Shown: positions 10,748 to 20,985 of the stretch, in pieces
Numbering within the stretch: position 1 is the first letter of the stretch
Layout: each line of letters begins with the position of its first letter
Assembly: GCA_945267035.1 (NCBI GenBank)
Contig: CALYOS010000017.1
Location: 1 to 48,276, forward strand
Direction: 5' to 3'
Origin: an uncultured Neisseriaceae bacterium
GTDB lineage: Bacteria; Pseudomonadota; Gammaproteobacteria; Burkholderiales; Neisseriaceae
DNA: 48,276 nt
The notes under the pieces: model-generated
What the model was told of the DNA's origin: nothing
Database searches by the model: none
Seen by the model: the letters and a program-made list of their open reading frames with translations, nothing else
Made by a program: the position numbers and the translations under genes

Positions 10748-11818
10748 TTATAACGCTGCTAATACTGCATCACCCATTTGGCTACAACTAACTCGCTGGC
10801 AGCCTTCTTCATAGATATCTTGGGTGCGTAAGCCTTGAGCCAATACTTTACCAACAGCCTGCTCTATACGCTGAGCCGCTTGTTCATTATTTAAGCTATA
10901 TCTTAACATCATGGCGAGAGAAAGAATGGTTGCCAGAGGATTGGCTATATTTTGACCAGCAATATCGGGAGCAGATCCATGCGATGGTTCATACATGCCT
11001 TTGCCGGTTTCATTTAAAGAGGCTGATGGAAGCATGCCTATTGAACCGGTGAGCATAGAGGCTTGATCAGAAAGAATATCCCCAAAAATATTACCGGTAA
11101 CGATGACATCAAACTGTTTGGGTGCTTTGACTAATTGCATGGCTGCATTGTCTACATACATGTGGGTTAAGGTCACATCTGGATAATCCTGATTCATTTC
11201 AGTCATGATTTCACGCCATAATTCAGTGGTTTCCAGAACGTTGGCTTTATCCACTGAACACAGTTTTTTATTGCGTTTTTGTGCTGCTTCAAACGCGATT
11301 TTACCAATGCGTCGAATTTCACTTTCTTTGTAACGCATGGTATTGAAACCTTCCCGTTCACCATCAGGCAAGGTGTGGATACCGCGTGGCTCACCAAAAT
11401 AGATGTCGCCAGTGAGTTCCCGCACAATGAGAATATCCAGACCGGAAACAATTTCAGGTTTTAGGGTTGAGGCATTGGCTAGTTCTGGATAAAGAATTGC
11501 AGGGCGTAAATTGCCAAACAAATTAAGATCTTTACGAATGGCGAGCAAACCACGTTCAGGTCGTAATGAGCGTTCTAATTTATCGTATTGTGGTCCTCCT
11601 ACTGCACCAAGTAAGATGGCATCTGCGTTTTGACAGATTTTCTGCGTATAAGGAGGATATGGGTGATGATATTCATCATAAGCCGCCCCACCTAATGGTG
11701 CATACTGATATTCAATGTCTAAACCATCAGTGATGAGTTGATCAAGTATGCGGACAGCCTGAGCCACAATTTCTGGTCCGATTCCGTCTCCCGGTAAAAT
11801 AGCTATGTGTTTGCTCAT
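10748..11818 (-). CDS. leuB: 3-isopropylmalate dehydrogenase
   Basis: 356 aa NAD-dependent enzyme of leucine synthesis, oxidising 3-isopropylmalate before spontaneous decarboxylation. Motifs: [12 protein letters not shown] at residues 6-17, [17 protein letters not shown] near 92-108, substrate-binding [13 protein letters not shown] near 133-145, [15 protein letters not shown] near 187-201, and metal-binding [21 protein letters not shown] near 243-263, then the NAD-site [14 protein letters not shown]. An upstream in-frame ATG (11830) would add four residues; MSKHIAIL gives the length seen in Neisseria. It is separated from leuD by about 1 kb of degraded sequence. Confidence 0.97.
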   Translation of the reverse strand: MSKHIAILPGDGIGPEIVAQAVRILDQLITDGLDIEYQYAPLGGAAYDEYHHPYPPYTQKICQNADAILLGAVGGPQYDKLERSLRPERGLLAIRKDLNLFGNLRPAILYPELANASTLKPEIVSGLDILIVRELTGDIYFGEPRGIHTLPDGEREGFNTMRYKESEIRRIGKIAFEAAQKRNKKLCSVDKANVLETTELWREIMTEMNQDYPDVTLTHMYVDNAAMQLVKAPKQFDVIVTGNIFGDILSDQASMLTGSIGMLPSASLNETGKGMYEPSHGSAPDIAGQNIANPLATILSLAMMLRYSLNNEQAAQRIEQAVGKVLAQGLRTQDIYEEGCQRVSCSQMGDAVLAAL

Positions 11819-12265
11819 GTTTGTTTCCATCTGGTTGAGTTATTGCCAGCAGATTGCTGGAGGTGCAGTGAATAATTGAATTCAAGATTCTATATGCAAT
11901 TCTAATGATCTCACAATACAAATAAATAATTTTCTAACTACACCATCTAAAGACAGTCATTTCAGATTTTTTACCCAATTATGGGTTAAGTGTTTTTTAA
12001 ACAGATATTTTTCAATAAAATCATTTACCATAGCAACAAAATATATTTATTCTGCTGGTTTTATCGATAAATCATTTGCTAGCGTATTCATTTATTTATA
12101 TTTCTAGATAAATTTTTAACTTCAACTATAACTGTAGTTTTTCAGAATTAAATATTTAAACATCCCTTCATGCATGACTTTTGTTTAATGTTCGCTATCA
12201 TCAACAAGTATGAATTCTTCAATGAATAGATCTCGTCAAATGTCCATACTTTACATTTACCAAAA
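11819..12265. other. AT-rich spacer upstream of leuB
   Basis: About 450 bases with no credible reading frame. It must hold the leuB promoter if leuB is no longer co-transcribed with leuCD, but I could not place one with confidence. Confidence 0.4.
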
Positions 12266-12720
12266 CTAGCTGTCATCGCTGATTAATGTGACAACCTTTA
12301 TATATGAATTTGTCCATTTTTTTATCGGTTTGCCTGCTAACAGCTTTAGTCCTGCAAAGCTTGGAGCAGTAGATCAATCTATAACAAGTTTCTCGATAGT
12401 GAATATGGAGCAACTGCCGTAATCACATTCAGCTATCTACATACTCTGATTGCCTCGTTAGGTTTATAACCGCGCATCCCTTCAGAATGATCTTGAAACT
12501 TTGATACATCTGCCATGTTACGAAACATAAAAGGGGCGGTCATGGCTAAGAGCCAAGCGTCAAGCATTAACCTCTACAAAGTTCCGATGTAATCAAACAG
12601 CAAATTTTTATTTCAAATATGTCTACACCTTGTGAATGAATTAGATCATTCTATGGATCAAAAACACGATCCATGAGTCATCTATGCCTAATTTTCCACA
12701 ATGGGCAGCAATTTTATGAA
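12266..12720 (-). pseudogene. Decayed gene between leuD and leuB
   Basis: Several minus-strand segments read like protein but are split by stops and frame changes. Going from the leuD side: HKIAAHCGKLGIDDSWIVFL near 12650-12720, then LDAWLLAMTAPFMFRNMAD and VSKFQDHSEGMRGYKPNEA near 12440-12580, then CDYGSCSIFTIEKLVID and STAPSFAGLKLLAGKPIKKW closing at a TAG at 12266. I do not recognise the product. Position between leuD and leuB suggests a former operon member or an insertion. Evidence is composition only. Confidence 0.42.
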
Positions 12721-12887
12721 ATAGATGCGGTATTAGTTTTACATACTTAACTTATTTTTGCGTTGTTTTATTTTTCTGCTGTCTACCGGTTGAATCACTT
12801 TGTGAATTAATTGCCAAACCAGTTGTCAATTCTAACTAACTGTATAAAGGTAAACAGCAGCGCGCAGATTAATCCTGGCTCAAAAGC

Positions 12888-13529
12888 TCAACTCTGATAT
12901 AGCCATGGCTGTTGCTGACGATGTTTGACCTCATAAGCTTTGATCGCATCCGCATGTTGTAGAGTCAAACCAATTTCATCTAAACCATTTAACAAACAGT
13001 GTTTGCGATGTTCAGTGATATCAAAGTGATAAGTTGTGCCGTCAGGGGTTGTAACGCTTTGTTGGGCTAAATCAATGCTAAGCTGGTAACCCTCATTGGC
13101 AAACACTTCCTGAAATAATTGATCAATAATATTTTCAGGCAAAACAATCGGTAGTAATCCATTTTTAAAACAGTTATTAAAAAAGATATCCGCAAAAGAA
13201 GGAGCCAGAATCACCCTAAATCCATAATCTTCGAGTGCCCAAGGCGCATGTTCACGACTGGAGCCGCAACCAAAATTTTTGCGTGTCAGCAGGATATTGG
13301 CGCCTTGATAGCGCGCTTGATTGAGCACAAAGTCAGGGTTTAACGGGCGCTTACTGTTGTCCATACCCGGTTCACCATGATCCAAATAGCGCCACTCATC
13401 AAAAGCATTAGGACCGAAGCCACTTCGTTTAATTGATTTCAAAAACTGTTTAGGAATGATGGCATCAGTATCAACATTGGCACGATCTAAGGGAGCCACC
13501 AAAGCAGTTAAAGTAGTAAAAGATTTCAT
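12888..13529 (-). CDS. leuD: 3-isopropylmalate dehydratase small subunit
   Basis: 213 aa, swivel domain of isopropylmalate isomerase; pairs with LeuC to convert 2- to 3-isopropylmalate. Family blocks: [16 protein letters not shown] at residues 19-34, the [20 protein letters not shown] segment at about 74-93, and [17 protein letters not shown] near 105-121. Normal length. The start ATG has no obvious Shine-Dalgarno sequence and lies about 30 bases after a 9-bp hairpin that follows the entericidin-like genes, so its expression may depend on the upstream transcript from leuC. Confidence 0.96.
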   Translation of the reverse strand: MKSFTTLTALVAPLDRANVDTDAIIPKQFLKSIKRSGFGPNAFDEWRYLDHGEPGMDNSKRPLNPDFVLNQARYQGANILLTRKNFGCGSSREHAPWALEDYGFRVILAPSFADIFFNNCFKNGLLPIVLPENIIDQLFQEVFANEGYQLSIDLAQQSVTTPDGTTYHFDITEHRKHCLLNGLDEIGLTLQHADAIKAYEVKHRQQQPWLYQS

Positions 13530-13561
13530 ATTTATAATTTTGTAGTTAAGATTGATTCAAG

Positions 13562-13584
13562 CGCAAGCCCCAGAAGGGCTTGCG
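13562..13584 (-). promoter_or_regulatory. Hairpin between the second entericidin-like gene and leuD
   Basis: Perfect 9-bp stem CGCAAGCCC / GGGCTTGCG with a 5-base loop, directly after the stop of the upstream small gene and 33 bases before the leuD ATG. No T run follows on the minus strand, so it is more likely an RNA-stabilising or partial attenuating hairpin than a full terminator. Confidence 0.55.
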
Positions 13585-13589
13585 TAATA

Positions 13590-13730
13590 TTACATGTCGG
13601 AGCGTACGGCGTCTGAAGAATTACTGATTGCTTGTCCACCAGCAGAAATGTCACGGCCTACACCAGAAACAGTGTGACAACCGGCCAGAAAGCCAACAAT
13701 AGCAAGACTTAATAAAATTAATTTTTTCAT
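13590..13730 (-). CDS. Entericidin B-like small lipoprotein
   Basis: 46 aa, typical entericidin size. The signal peptide MKKLILLSLAIVGFLAGC ends in an L-A-G-C lipobox, followed by the family pattern H-T-V-S-G-V-G-R-D-I-S-A-G-G-Q-A-I-S. GAGGA stands 7 bases before the ATG. It is the second of two tandem small lipoprotein genes between leuC and leuD. In E. coli, ecnA (shorter, antidote) precedes ecnB (longer, membrane-active), and the sizes and order here match that. Whether this protein has toxic activity cannot be told; many single entericidins are merely abundant envelope lipoproteins. Confidence 0.85.
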   Translation of the reverse strand: MKKLILLSLAIVGFLAGCHTVSGVGRDISAGGQAISNSSDAVRSDM

Positions 13731-13748
13731 GATGTTTTCCTCGTTTGA

Positions 13749-13871
13749 TTAATGTGCTGCGTTTGAAAGATGTTCGCCACCAGCCTTAACATCTTGCCCA
13801 ACACCATGAATAGTGTGGCAACCAGTTAATACAGTCATAATTATTGCAGTGACCAACAACATTTTTTTCAT
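13749..13871 (-). CDS. Entericidin A-like small lipoprotein
   Basis: 40 aa. Signal peptide MKKMLLVTAIIMTVLTGC with lipobox L-T-G-C, then HTIHGVGQDVKAGGEHL, matching the entericidin pattern (C-x-T-x-x-G-x-G-x-D). A strong AAGGAG lies 7 bases before the ATG. It directly precedes the 46-aa paralogue, from which it is separated by 18 bases, and follows leuC by about 90 bases. The two probably arose by duplication and share a transcript. Function is inferred from family only. Confidence 0.83.
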   Translation of the reverse strand: MKKMLLVTAIIMTVLTGCHTIHGVGQDVKAGGEHLSNAAH

Positions 13872-13960
13872 GCGAAACTCCTTTATAAAGATAAAAGTTT
13901 AATTAAATCAATCAGAACTACATCCTTATCATGCACGTGCTGGTCTAATTCTGCAAGTTG

Positions 13961-15373
13961 TTAACCTTTTAACTGTCGTATATCAGCAAAATGTCCATTA
14001 ATTGCCGCAGCGGCTGCCATGGCTGGACTAACCAAATGAGTGCGTCCATTATTTCCCTGACGACCTTCAAAATTGCGGTTTGAAGTTGAAGCACACCGTT
14101 CATGTGGTTGCAATCTATCCGCGTTCATCGCCAAACACATCGAACAGCCAGGTTCGCGCCATTCAAATCCTGCATCAATAAATATTTTATCCAATCCTTC
14201 TTCTTCGGCCTGTTTTTTTACCAGACCAGAACCGGGTACTACCAAAACTCGTTTAACATTGCTGGCTTTGTGCTGTCCCTTAGCGACTTCGGCTGCATTG
14301 CGTAAATCTTCAATTCGACCGTTAGTGCAGGAGCCGATGAAAACCACATCAACAGGAATATCGGTTAAAGGAATACCAGCGGTTAAGCCCATATATTTCA
14401 ATGCCCGCTCCATTCCTTCACGTTTCACCGGATCTTTCTCATCTGCCGGATCAGGTACGGTATTGGTTATAGCGGAAACCATTTCCGGAGACGTCCCCCA
14501 AGTTACTTGTGGCGCGATATCATCAGCATGCAAATAAATGACCTGATCAAAATGGGCACCGTCATCAGAAACTAATGTCCGCCAGTAAGCAACAGCCTGA
14601 TCCCATGCTTCTCCTTTGGGAGCTAAGTGACGTTCTTTTATATAGTCGATGGTTTTGTTATCTACAGCCACTAATCCAGAACGAGCGCCTGCTTCAATCG
14701 CCATATTACACAGGGTCATACGTCCTTCCATTGACAAATCTCTGACGGCAGAGCCTGCAAATTCAATAGCATACCCTGTGCCACCTGCGGTACCAATTTT
14801 GCCAATGATATACAATGCCATGTCTTTAGCACTGATGCCGCTCTTGAGTGTTCCGTCAATTTCGATCAGCATGGTTTTGGATTTTTTTGCAGTAATACAC
14901 TGAGTAGCCATGACATGTTCCACTTCAGATGTACCTATGCCGTGAGCCAATGCACCAAAAGCTCCGTGTGTGGAAGTGTGTGAATCGCCACAGACCACCG
15001 TCATGCCGGGTAGGGTCGCTCCCTGTTCAGGACCGACAACATGAACAATACCCTGATTGATGTTTTTAAAGGGGTAATAAGTCTGCACGCCGAAATCATG
15101 TATATTTTGATCTAGCGTATCCACCTGCAGCTTGGAAATGGGTTCAGTAATACCTTTTTCCCAATGGTCTGTTGGGGTGTTATGATCAGCAGTGGCAACA
15201 ATACTTTGCTGCCGCCACAGCGGTCTGTGTGCGAGCTTCAGACCTTCAAACGCCTGTGGACTGGTTACTTCATGCACCAAATGACGATCAATGTAAAGAA
15301 GAACTGTTCCATCTGCCTGTTCTTGGACAATATGGCTATTCCACAGTTTATCGTAAAGAGTTTGTGTTTTCAT
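13961..15373 (-). CDS. leuC: 3-isopropylmalate dehydratase large subunit
   Basis: 470 aa aconitase-family enzyme carrying a 4Fe-4S cluster. Cluster ligands are visible: [20 protein letters not shown] near residue 345-365 and [11 protein letters not shown] near 405-415. Other family blocks: the [20 protein letters not shown] region near 123-142 and [12 protein letters not shown] near 147-158. Together with LeuD it forms the isomerase of leucine synthesis. It starts at an ATG with little Shine-Dalgarno support and is the first gene of the minus-strand leuC-entericidin-leuD set. The divergent spacer to gshA has a strong palindrome that may control it. Confidence 0.97.
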   Translation of the reverse strand: MKTQTLYDKLWNSHIVQEQADGTVLLYIDRHLVHEVTSPQAFEGLKLAHRPLWRQQSIVATADHNTPTDHWEKGITEPISKLQVDTLDQNIHDFGVQTYYPFKNINQGIVHVVGPEQGATLPGMTVVCGDSHTSTHGAFGALAHGIGTSEVEHVMATQCITAKKSKTMLIEIDGTLKSGISAKDMALYIIGKIGTAGGTGYAIEFAGSAVRDLSMEGRMTLCNMAIEAGARSGLVAVDNKTIDYIKERHLAPKGEAWDQAVAYWRTLVSDDGAHFDQVIYLHADDIAPQVTWGTSPEMVSAITNTVPDPADEKDPVKREGMERALKYMGLTAGIPLTDIPVDVVFIGSCTNGRIEDLRNAAEVAKGQHKASNVKRVLVVPGSGLVKKQAEEEGLDKIFIDAGFEWREPGCSMCLAMNADRLQPHERCASTSNRNFEGRQGNNGRTHLVSPAMAAAAAINGHFADIRQLKG

Positions 15374-15493
15374 TGTAGTTATGGCTTTTTTTTGGTAATT
15401 ATATGGGTTGCATCTTAATACGCTTAATAAAACTTGACAAGAATTTTGTCTAAAAATTTATCAAAATATCCGTTATGGTGTATTTTTTGGTGC

Positions 15494-15518
15494 AATTTTA
15501 GACTAAATGTCTAAAATT
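15494..15518. promoter_or_regulatory. Perfect palindrome in the leuC-gshA divergent spacer
   Basis: Arms AATTTTAGAC and GTCTAAAATT, ten bases each, separated by TAAAT. A related near-palindrome, AATTTTGTCTAAAAATT, lies about 50 bases toward leuC (near 15442-15458). Two similar dyads in a divergent promoter region are typical of an operator for a dimeric regulator. Which regulator, and which gene it controls, is not shown by the sequence. Confidence 0.6.
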
Positions 15519-15629
15519 CAACTTAGTTGGCGTAAATGGTTTAGCTCGCTGCGAGTATTTTATTTATTGTTATAATAACCAAACGGTGTGCTAGAAAATG
15601 TTCACACTGCATGTAGAGAGGATCGAAAT

Positions 15630-16982
15630 ATGAGTTTATCAGTGATAGACGCAGCACATCATTCGCAGCTGCTCAATTTTGAACGTACGATTTTAGCTAA
15701 GCAAGCTCAGATTGAAGCTTGGTTTCGTGCGCAATGGCGAAAACATCGTGCTCCTTTTTACGGATCGGTCGATATTCGTAATAGTGGTTACAAGCTTGCC
15801 AGTATAGATATGAATCTTTTTCCGGGGGGATTTAACAATCTGAACCCGAATTTTTTGCCATTGGCATCTATTGCAGCAATAGACGCAGTTGAACGTGCTT
15901 GCCCTGAGGCTCACTCCGTTTTACTTATTCCCGAAAATCACACCCGCAATACTTTTTATTTACAGAATGTCTATGCTTTATTCTGTATTTTGCGCCACGC
16001 AGGTATGCAAGTGCGCATCGGAACCATTAATCCAGATATCACTGAATCAACAGTTTTTACCACCGCAAATGGCGATCATATCACCCTTGAACCAGTTCAG
16101 CGTCAGGGTAATCGCCTTTATTTGGCCGATGGGTTTAATCCCTGTTTGATTTTATTAAATAATGATTTATCTGGAGGTGTGCCGGACATATTACACAACC
16201 TAGAGCAGGCATTGTTACCCCCGTTAAAAGCTGGCTGGACGACACGGCGTAAAAGTACCCATTTTCACGCCTATAATCAAGTAGCGGCAGAATTTGCTCG
16301 TTTAATCGATATTGATGAATGGACCATCAATCCGTTTTATGAAGTGTGTAGCGGAATGGATTTCAGTACCCATGAAGGAGAAAACCATCTTGCTGAGGCG
16401 GTAGAAAGAGTATTGCAGCGCATACAGCAAAAATATGATCAAATGGGCATAACAGATCGTCCATTTGTAATTGTGAAAGCGGATGCCGGTACCTATGGTA
16501 TGGGGGTCATGACGGTCCATTCAGCAGATGATGTACGAGGTTTAAACCGCAAAAAACGCAACAAAATGGCCAAGGTTAAAGAAGGGCTAGCGGTGACAGA
16601 AGTGATTGTACAAGAAGGTATTTATACCTATGAAACATTGCATAATGCGGTGGCCGAGCCAGTTGTATACATGATGGACCGTTTTGTTATTGGTGGGTTT
16701 TATCGAGTTCATGAGGACAGAGGGCCCGATGAAAACCTAAATGCCGTCGGAATGCATTTTATTCCTTTACAACAGAATATCGCTTCTGTTAATAGTGATA
16801 TTGTCGGTGAAGAGGTTAAGAGTAAACGTGTCTTTGAACAGTGGGAAAATCTGGGCATTACCGTTGCAGATAATGCCAATCAGGCTAATGACTGTGAAAA
16901 TATTCGTTTATATGTTTATGGTGTATTGGCTAGATTATCACTGTTAGCGGCAGCGATTGAGCTGGAAAATATGCCAGATTGA
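15630..16982 (+). CDS. gshA: Glutamate-cysteine ligase, Neisseria-type GshA
   Basis: 450 aa. First step of glutathione synthesis, joining glutamate and cysteine with ATP. The sequence belongs to the proteobacterial GshA family distinct from the E. coli type, with features such as SVDIRNSGYKLASIDMN... near residues 43-60, NPFYEVCSGMDFSTHEGEN near 230-248, a nucleotide-binding VKADAGTYGMGVMTV near 284-298 and a basic RGLNRKKRNKMAKVKEG. A longer frame starts at GTG 15588, but AGAGAGGA lies 7 bases before the ATG at 15630, which I take as the start. gshB lies 1.2 kb downstream, so both glutathione genes cluster here. Confidence 0.93.
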   Translation: MSLSVIDAAHHSQLLNFERTILAKQAQIEAWFRAQWRKHRAPFYGSVDIRNSGYKLASIDMNLFPGGFNNLNPNFLPLASIAAIDAVERACPEAHSVLLIPENHTRNTFYLQNVYALFCILRHAGMQVRIGTINPDITESTVFTTANGDHITLEPVQRQGNRLYLADGFNPCLILLNNDLSGGVPDILHNLEQALLPPLKAGWTTRRKSTHFHAYNQVAAEFARLIDIDEWTINPFYEVCSGMDFSTHEGENHLAEAVERVLQRIQQKYDQMGITDRPFVIVKADAGTYGMGVMTVHSADDVRGLNRKKRNKMAKVKEGLAVTEVIVQEGIYTYETLHNAVAEPVVYMMDRFVIGGFYRVHEDRGPDENLNAVGMHFIPLQQNIASVNSDIVGEEVKSKRVFEQWENLGITVADNANQANDCENIRLYVYGVLARLSLLAAAIELENMPD

Positions 16983-17068
16983 TTAATTTCATTTTGTATC
17001 AACCATTCAAACGTTAAGCGAGCTTTAGCTCACTCAATTTCAAATTAATACGAAAAAATATATTAGCA

Positions 17069-18079
17069 ATGAAAAAATTACGTGTTTTAACCGGTGTCAC
17101 ACCGAGTGGTGTGCCTCATTTAGGTAATTATGTAGGCGCCATTCGTCCAGCCATTCAGGCCAGCCTGAATCCAGAGGTAGAATCGTTTCTGTTTCTATCC
17201 GATTATCATGCTTTAATAAAATGTCATGAGCCAGACAAAGTTCATGCTTCCACGCAAGCCGTTGCCGCTACATGGTTGGCGTGTGGATTAGATCCTGAAA
17301 GAACAACCTTCTATCGTCAGTCAGATGTGCCAGAAGTGATGGAATTAAACTGGATTTTGACATGTAATACTGCAAAAGGATTGATGAATCGTGCCCATGC
17401 TTATAAAGCAGCAGTGCAGGATAATGCCGAAAAAGGTCAAGAAGATCCTGATCATGGTGTAGAAATGGGATTATTTTGCTATCCCATGTTGATGACGGCA
17501 GATATTCTTTTGTTCAATGCAGATAAAGTGCCCGTTGGGCGCGATCAAATCCAGCACTTAGAAATGGCTCGCGACATTGCCGGAAGATTTAATCATCGTT
17601 ATAAACCTCTATTTACCTTGCCGGAGGCCCAAGTTGATGAACAGGTTGAAACCTTGCTGGGTTTAGATGGCCGCAAAATGAGCAAGAGTTATGGAAATAC
17701 CATTCCGCTCTTTGAGACCGAAAAAAAATTGCAAAAGGCTGTCAACAAAATAGTGACCAACCTAAAAGAACCTGGCGAGCCAAAACAACCCAACGAAAGC
17801 CCATTGTTTGATATTTATAAGGCTTTTGCCAGTCAGGAAGAGACTGCCGAATTTACGCAAATGTTGGCGGAAGGGCTGGCGTGGGGTGAAGCTAAAAAAA
17901 TGCTGGCAGCAAAAATTAATCTTGAGTTGGCAGACAAACGTGAGCGTTTTGTCGAATTAACCGCACAGCCAGCCATTATCGAAGACATATTGCAGGCTGG
18001 GGCAGAAAAAGCACGCAGTCAGGCGCAACCGCTGTTGGCTCAAGTGCGCGAAGCGGTGGGTATACGTCCGTTGAAATAA
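17069..18079 (+). CDS. trpS: Tryptophanyl-tRNA synthetase
   Basis: 336 aa class Ic synthetase charging tRNA-Trp. The HIGH-like motif PHLGNYVGA is at residues 15-23, and the KMSKS loop ([10 protein letters not shown]) at about 201-210. [20 protein letters not shown] near 145-165 is the usual family block. Normal length. It lies between gshA and gshB, all on the plus strand. The ATG has no strong Shine-Dalgarno sequence. A small GCCGG/CCGGC hairpin follows the stop. Confidence 0.97.
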   Translation: MKKLRVLTGVTPSGVPHLGNYVGAIRPAIQASLNPEVESFLFLSDYHALIKCHEPDKVHASTQAVAATWLACGLDPERTTFYRQSDVPEVMELNWILTCNTAKGLMNRAHAYKAAVQDNAEKGQEDPDHGVEMGLFCYPMLMTADILLFNADKVPVGRDQIQHLEMARDIAGRFNHRYKPLFTLPEAQVDEQVETLLGLDGRKMSKSYGNTIPLFETEKKLQKAVNKIVTNLKEPGEPKQPNESPLFDIYKAFASQEETAEFTQMLAEGLAWGEAKKMLAAKINLELADKRERFVELTAQPAIIEDILQAGAEKARSQAQPLLAQVREAVGIRPLK

Positions 18080-18141
18080 AAACCAGCCGGTTAAACAGCC
18101 GGCAGCAAAACAAACATGTGCTGGATGCGAGGATAACCATT

Positions 18142-19089
18142 ATGAATATATTATTTATTGCAGATCCCTTATCTGAGTTTAAAACATATAAAGACACCAC
18201 ATACGCCATGATGCGGGAAATGGCACATCGCGGCTGGAAATTGCATCACACTTTGGCTGGACAGTTACGTGTAGAAGCAGGCAACGTGATGGCCGATATA
18301 TGTCCATTTACCTTTACAGGTGCTAAAGATGCTCATGATCATCAATGGTTTCAGTTATCCTCAGCACAGCAATTGTGTCTCAATACTTTTGATGCAGTCA
18401 TTATGCGGACTGATCCACCGTTTAACATGCAGTATTTATATGCTACTCATTTGCTCACTCTGGCGGAAAAACAGGGTGCACGTGTGTTTAACAGCGGTCA
18501 GGCAATGCGCGATTTCAATGAAAAATTGGCCATTTTGAACTTCGCTGATCTGATCAGCCCTACTATAGTGACTACCCGTTCAGCAGATATCCGCACCTTT
18601 CTGAGTCAGCATCAGGATATTATCATTAAACCGCTTGACGGCATGGGGGGGATGGGCATTTTCCGCTTAACAAAGCAGGATCCCAATATAGGCAGTATTC
18701 TGGAAATGTTGATGCAGATGGATGCCCGCACTATTATGGCACAACGCTACATACCCGAAATTACCCAGGGTGATAAACGAATTTTGGTGATTAATGGTGA
18801 AGTGGTGCCTTATGCATTGGCCAGAATACCTCAAAGTGGTGAAACCAGAGGAAATCTGGCCGCTGGAGGCAAAGGAGTAGCTCAAGCTTTAACTGAACGT
18901 GATCGTCTAATTGCCCAAACCATTGCTCCAGAATTGATTAAGCGAGGCATTATGCTGGCAGGTCTGGACGTTATTGGCGATTATTTGACTGAAATAAATG
19001 TGACTAGTCCAACCGGTTTTCAGGAAATCACCCAGCAAACTGATTGTGATGTTGCCGCTCTTTTTGTAGATGCCATCGCTAATGCTTGA
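18142..19089 (+). CDS. gshB: Glutathione synthetase
   Basis: 315 aa ATP-grasp ligase adding glycine to gamma-glutamylcysteine. Family blocks: IADPLSEFKTYKDTTYAMM near residues 6-24, the IMRTDPPFNMQYLYATHLL region near 87-105, the ATP-binding IIKPLDGMGGMGIFRL near 155-170, and the C-terminal LDVIGDYLTEINVTSPTGFQ near 275-295. The frame opens earlier at a GTG (18118), but GAGGA 8 bases before ATG 18142 and the match to the usual 315-316 aa length favour the ATG. Completes the glutathione pathway with gshA. Confidence 0.96.
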   Translation: MNILFIADPLSEFKTYKDTTYAMMREMAHRGWKLHHTLAGQLRVEAGNVMADICPFTFTGAKDAHDHQWFQLSSAQQLCLNTFDAVIMRTDPPFNMQYLYATHLLTLAEKQGARVFNSGQAMRDFNEKLAILNFADLISPTIVTTRSADIRTFLSQHQDIIIKPLDGMGGMGIFRLTKQDPNIGSILEMLMQMDARTIMAQRYIPEITQGDKRILVINGEVVPYALARIPQSGETRGNLAAGGKGVAQALTERDRLIAQTIAPELIKRGIMLAGLDVIGDYLTEINVTSPTGFQEITQQTDCDVAALFVDAIANA

Positions 19090-19145
19090 TCAAAATGTGC
19101 TCTCATCATCTTTAAATGATTGTTATTGACCTTGGGTAGAAATAG

Positions 19146-19547
19146 ATGCAACCAGAAGAAAATCTTTCACAGCAACCGAATAAGCCAGCGACAAAGGGCT
19201 TAGTTCATATCTTCCAATCTTTCAAATATTCTATAGATGGATTAAAAGCCGCTTATTCAGAGTGCTCAATTCGGCAATTACTCATCTTTCATACCATTTT
19301 AATGGTATTAATCTTTGTTTTGCCTTTTAGCACTATCGTGCGCATGATATTAGTGATGGCAAGTTTTATTAGTCTGATCGTAGAATTATTTAATACTGCA
19401 ATTGAAGCGGCGGTTGATCATACTTCATTAGAACGACATCCGCTGGCAAAACGAGCTAAAGATACGGGTTCATCTGCACAGCTTGTCGCCATCGTATTAA
19501 TCATTATTTTATGGGTAATGGCTCTTTGGCAGCAATTTTTACATTGA
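19146..19547 (+). CDS. dgkA: Diacylglycerol kinase
   Basis: 133 aa integral membrane kinase that phosphorylates diacylglycerol to phosphatidate for lipid recycling. An amphipathic N-terminus is followed by membrane helices near residues 45-62, 65-82 and 110-130. The active-site signature ELFNTAIEAAVDH is at about 80-92, followed by the KRAKDTGSSAQ block. N-terminal extension slightly longer than in E. coli. Lies about 55 bases after gshB and may be read from the same transcript. Confidence 0.94.
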   Translation: MQPEENLSQQPNKPATKGLVHIFQSFKYSIDGLKAAYSECSIRQLLIFHTILMVLIFVLPFSTIVRMILVMASFISLIVELFNTAIEAAVDHTSLERHPLAKRAKDTGSSAQLVAIVLIIILWVMALWQQFLH

Positions 19548-20130
19548 TATTGAATTCATGCACGCCATTTGCAGTGCAAATCATTAACTTGCTTATAGAT
19601 AATAACCATTCATTATTTCAATAATGATTATCCAACAGCGTCTTACGTACACTAAACTGAGGAAAAAGAGCTCAAGCTTTGATCACAGGCTGGTTAACTT
19701 TGCTAACTCAAATAAAATTATTTATTGTTATTATGACAAAATGCTATTCAACCATCGCTCTAATTTTGTTGCAAAATTCATATTAATTTATCAAAGTAAT
19801 AGATAAGCATAAAGATCAATTTGATTGAAAGCTTTCAACTTAAAATTTCAATTAATCATACCGTTGCAGCATTCTTTAAAGAGAAAGCAAACATTGAAAA
19901 ACATTTGCTCATCATTGAGCTAATCAACACAATATAAAATAACTCGATTTACTCTAAAACTCGCAACATTTTTTAAATAGTTACCCAATTTAGCTTCAAA
20001 TATGGCACCAAATGTTCAAAATAAAGTTTTAGATGAATAAAAATGGCTACCATCACGTCTAATATACTTAACGTTATTACATTTAACCGGTATCATATCT
20101 GCCTGCCGCTTTGTTAAGGAACGATTTCGC
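19548..20130. other. Gap between dgkA and dapF
   Basis: About 580 AT-rich bases. Apart from a short perfect dyad ATTTGCA-G-TGCAAAT at 19567-19581 just after dgkA, nothing recognisable is seen. A 60-codon frame at 19624-19806 has no coding character. The dapF promoter should lie in the right half. Confidence 0.45.
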
Positions 20131-20985
20131 ATGAATAGACTGAAATTTACCAAAATGCATGGCTTGGGTAATGATTTCATGGTTATAGATGGGATTAATC
20201 AGAACTTTAATCCACATGAAGCACCCATCTGTGCTTGGTCACAGCGTCATACTGGCATTGGATTTGATCAATTATTGTTAATTGAATCTGCTCAAACTCC
20301 AAAGGCGGATTTTCGTTATCGTATCTTCAATGCAGATGGTTCTGAAGTGGAACAATGCGGAAATGGTGCCCGATGTTTTGCGCGATTTGTCTATGATAAA
20401 GGTTTAACTAAAAAGCATCAGATTGTCGTAGAGACCGCAGGAGGATTGATTGTTCCATGCCTGAATAGTGATGGTTCAGTTACTGTTGATATGGGCATAC
20501 CACTATTTGCCTCCGAGCAAATTCCTTATGCAGCGATTGATGCTAAAGATGCAGAGCGTATCACTCACCAACTTGTGGTGGGGGTTGAATCAGTTAGTGT
20601 TACCTGCGTGAATATGGGTAACCCACATGCTGTCATGTTGGTGCAAGATATCAATCAGGCACCGGTGCATCGTTTAGGTGCCCTGATCGAAACACATGCC
20701 CAATTTCCCCAGCGCGTTAACGTTGGGTTTATGCAGGTGTTACCGCCTAGTCACATTTACTTGCGCGTCTTTGAGCGTGGAGTAGGTGAAACGCAGGCCT
20801 GTGGTACCGGTGCCTGTGCCGCAGTAGTCGCCGGTATCAGTTTAGGTTTACTGGCTGATGATAAACCTGTGAAAGTTGATTTGCCAGGTGGTCAGCTATC
20901 CATCTCGTGGCAACAGCGTCCTGATGCCCACGTAATGATGACAGGTCCGGTACAAACCGTATTTGATGGGGAGATCAATTACTAA
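20131..20985 (+). CDS. dapF: Diaminopimelate epimerase
   Basis: 284 aa, converts LL- to meso-diaminopimelate for lysine and peptidoglycan synthesis. The two catalytic cysteines are visible: [14 protein letters not shown] near residue 72-85 and [16 protein letters not shown] near 224-239. The N-terminus [15 protein letters not shown] is standard. AAGGA precedes the ATG by about 10 bases. The stop overlaps the next start (TAATG), so dapF and the DUF484 gene are translationally coupled, as in many beta- and gammaproteobacteria. Confidence 0.97.
   Translation: MNRLKFTKMHGLGNDFMVIDGINQNFNPHEAPICAWSQRHTGIGFDQLLLIESAQTPKADFRYRIFNADGSEVEQCGNGARCFARFVYDKGLTKKHQIVVETAGGLIVPCLNSDGSVTVDMGIPLFASEQIPYAAIDAKDAERITHQLVVGVESVSVTCVNMGNPHAVMLVQDINQAPVHRLGALIETHAQFPQRVNVGFMQVLPPSHIYLRVFERGVGETQACGTGACAAVVAGISLGLLADDKPVKVDLPGGQLSISWQQRPDAHVMMTGPVQTVFDGEINY

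Noticed and set aside
13600-13615. GGCGTCTGAA, one base off the Neisseria DNA uptake sequence
   Set aside because: It lies inside the entericidin-like coding sequence, has a mismatch, and no other copies were noticed in the window.
19624-19806. 60-codon frame between dgkA and dapF
   Set aside because: Random AT-rich composition and no ribosome-binding site.
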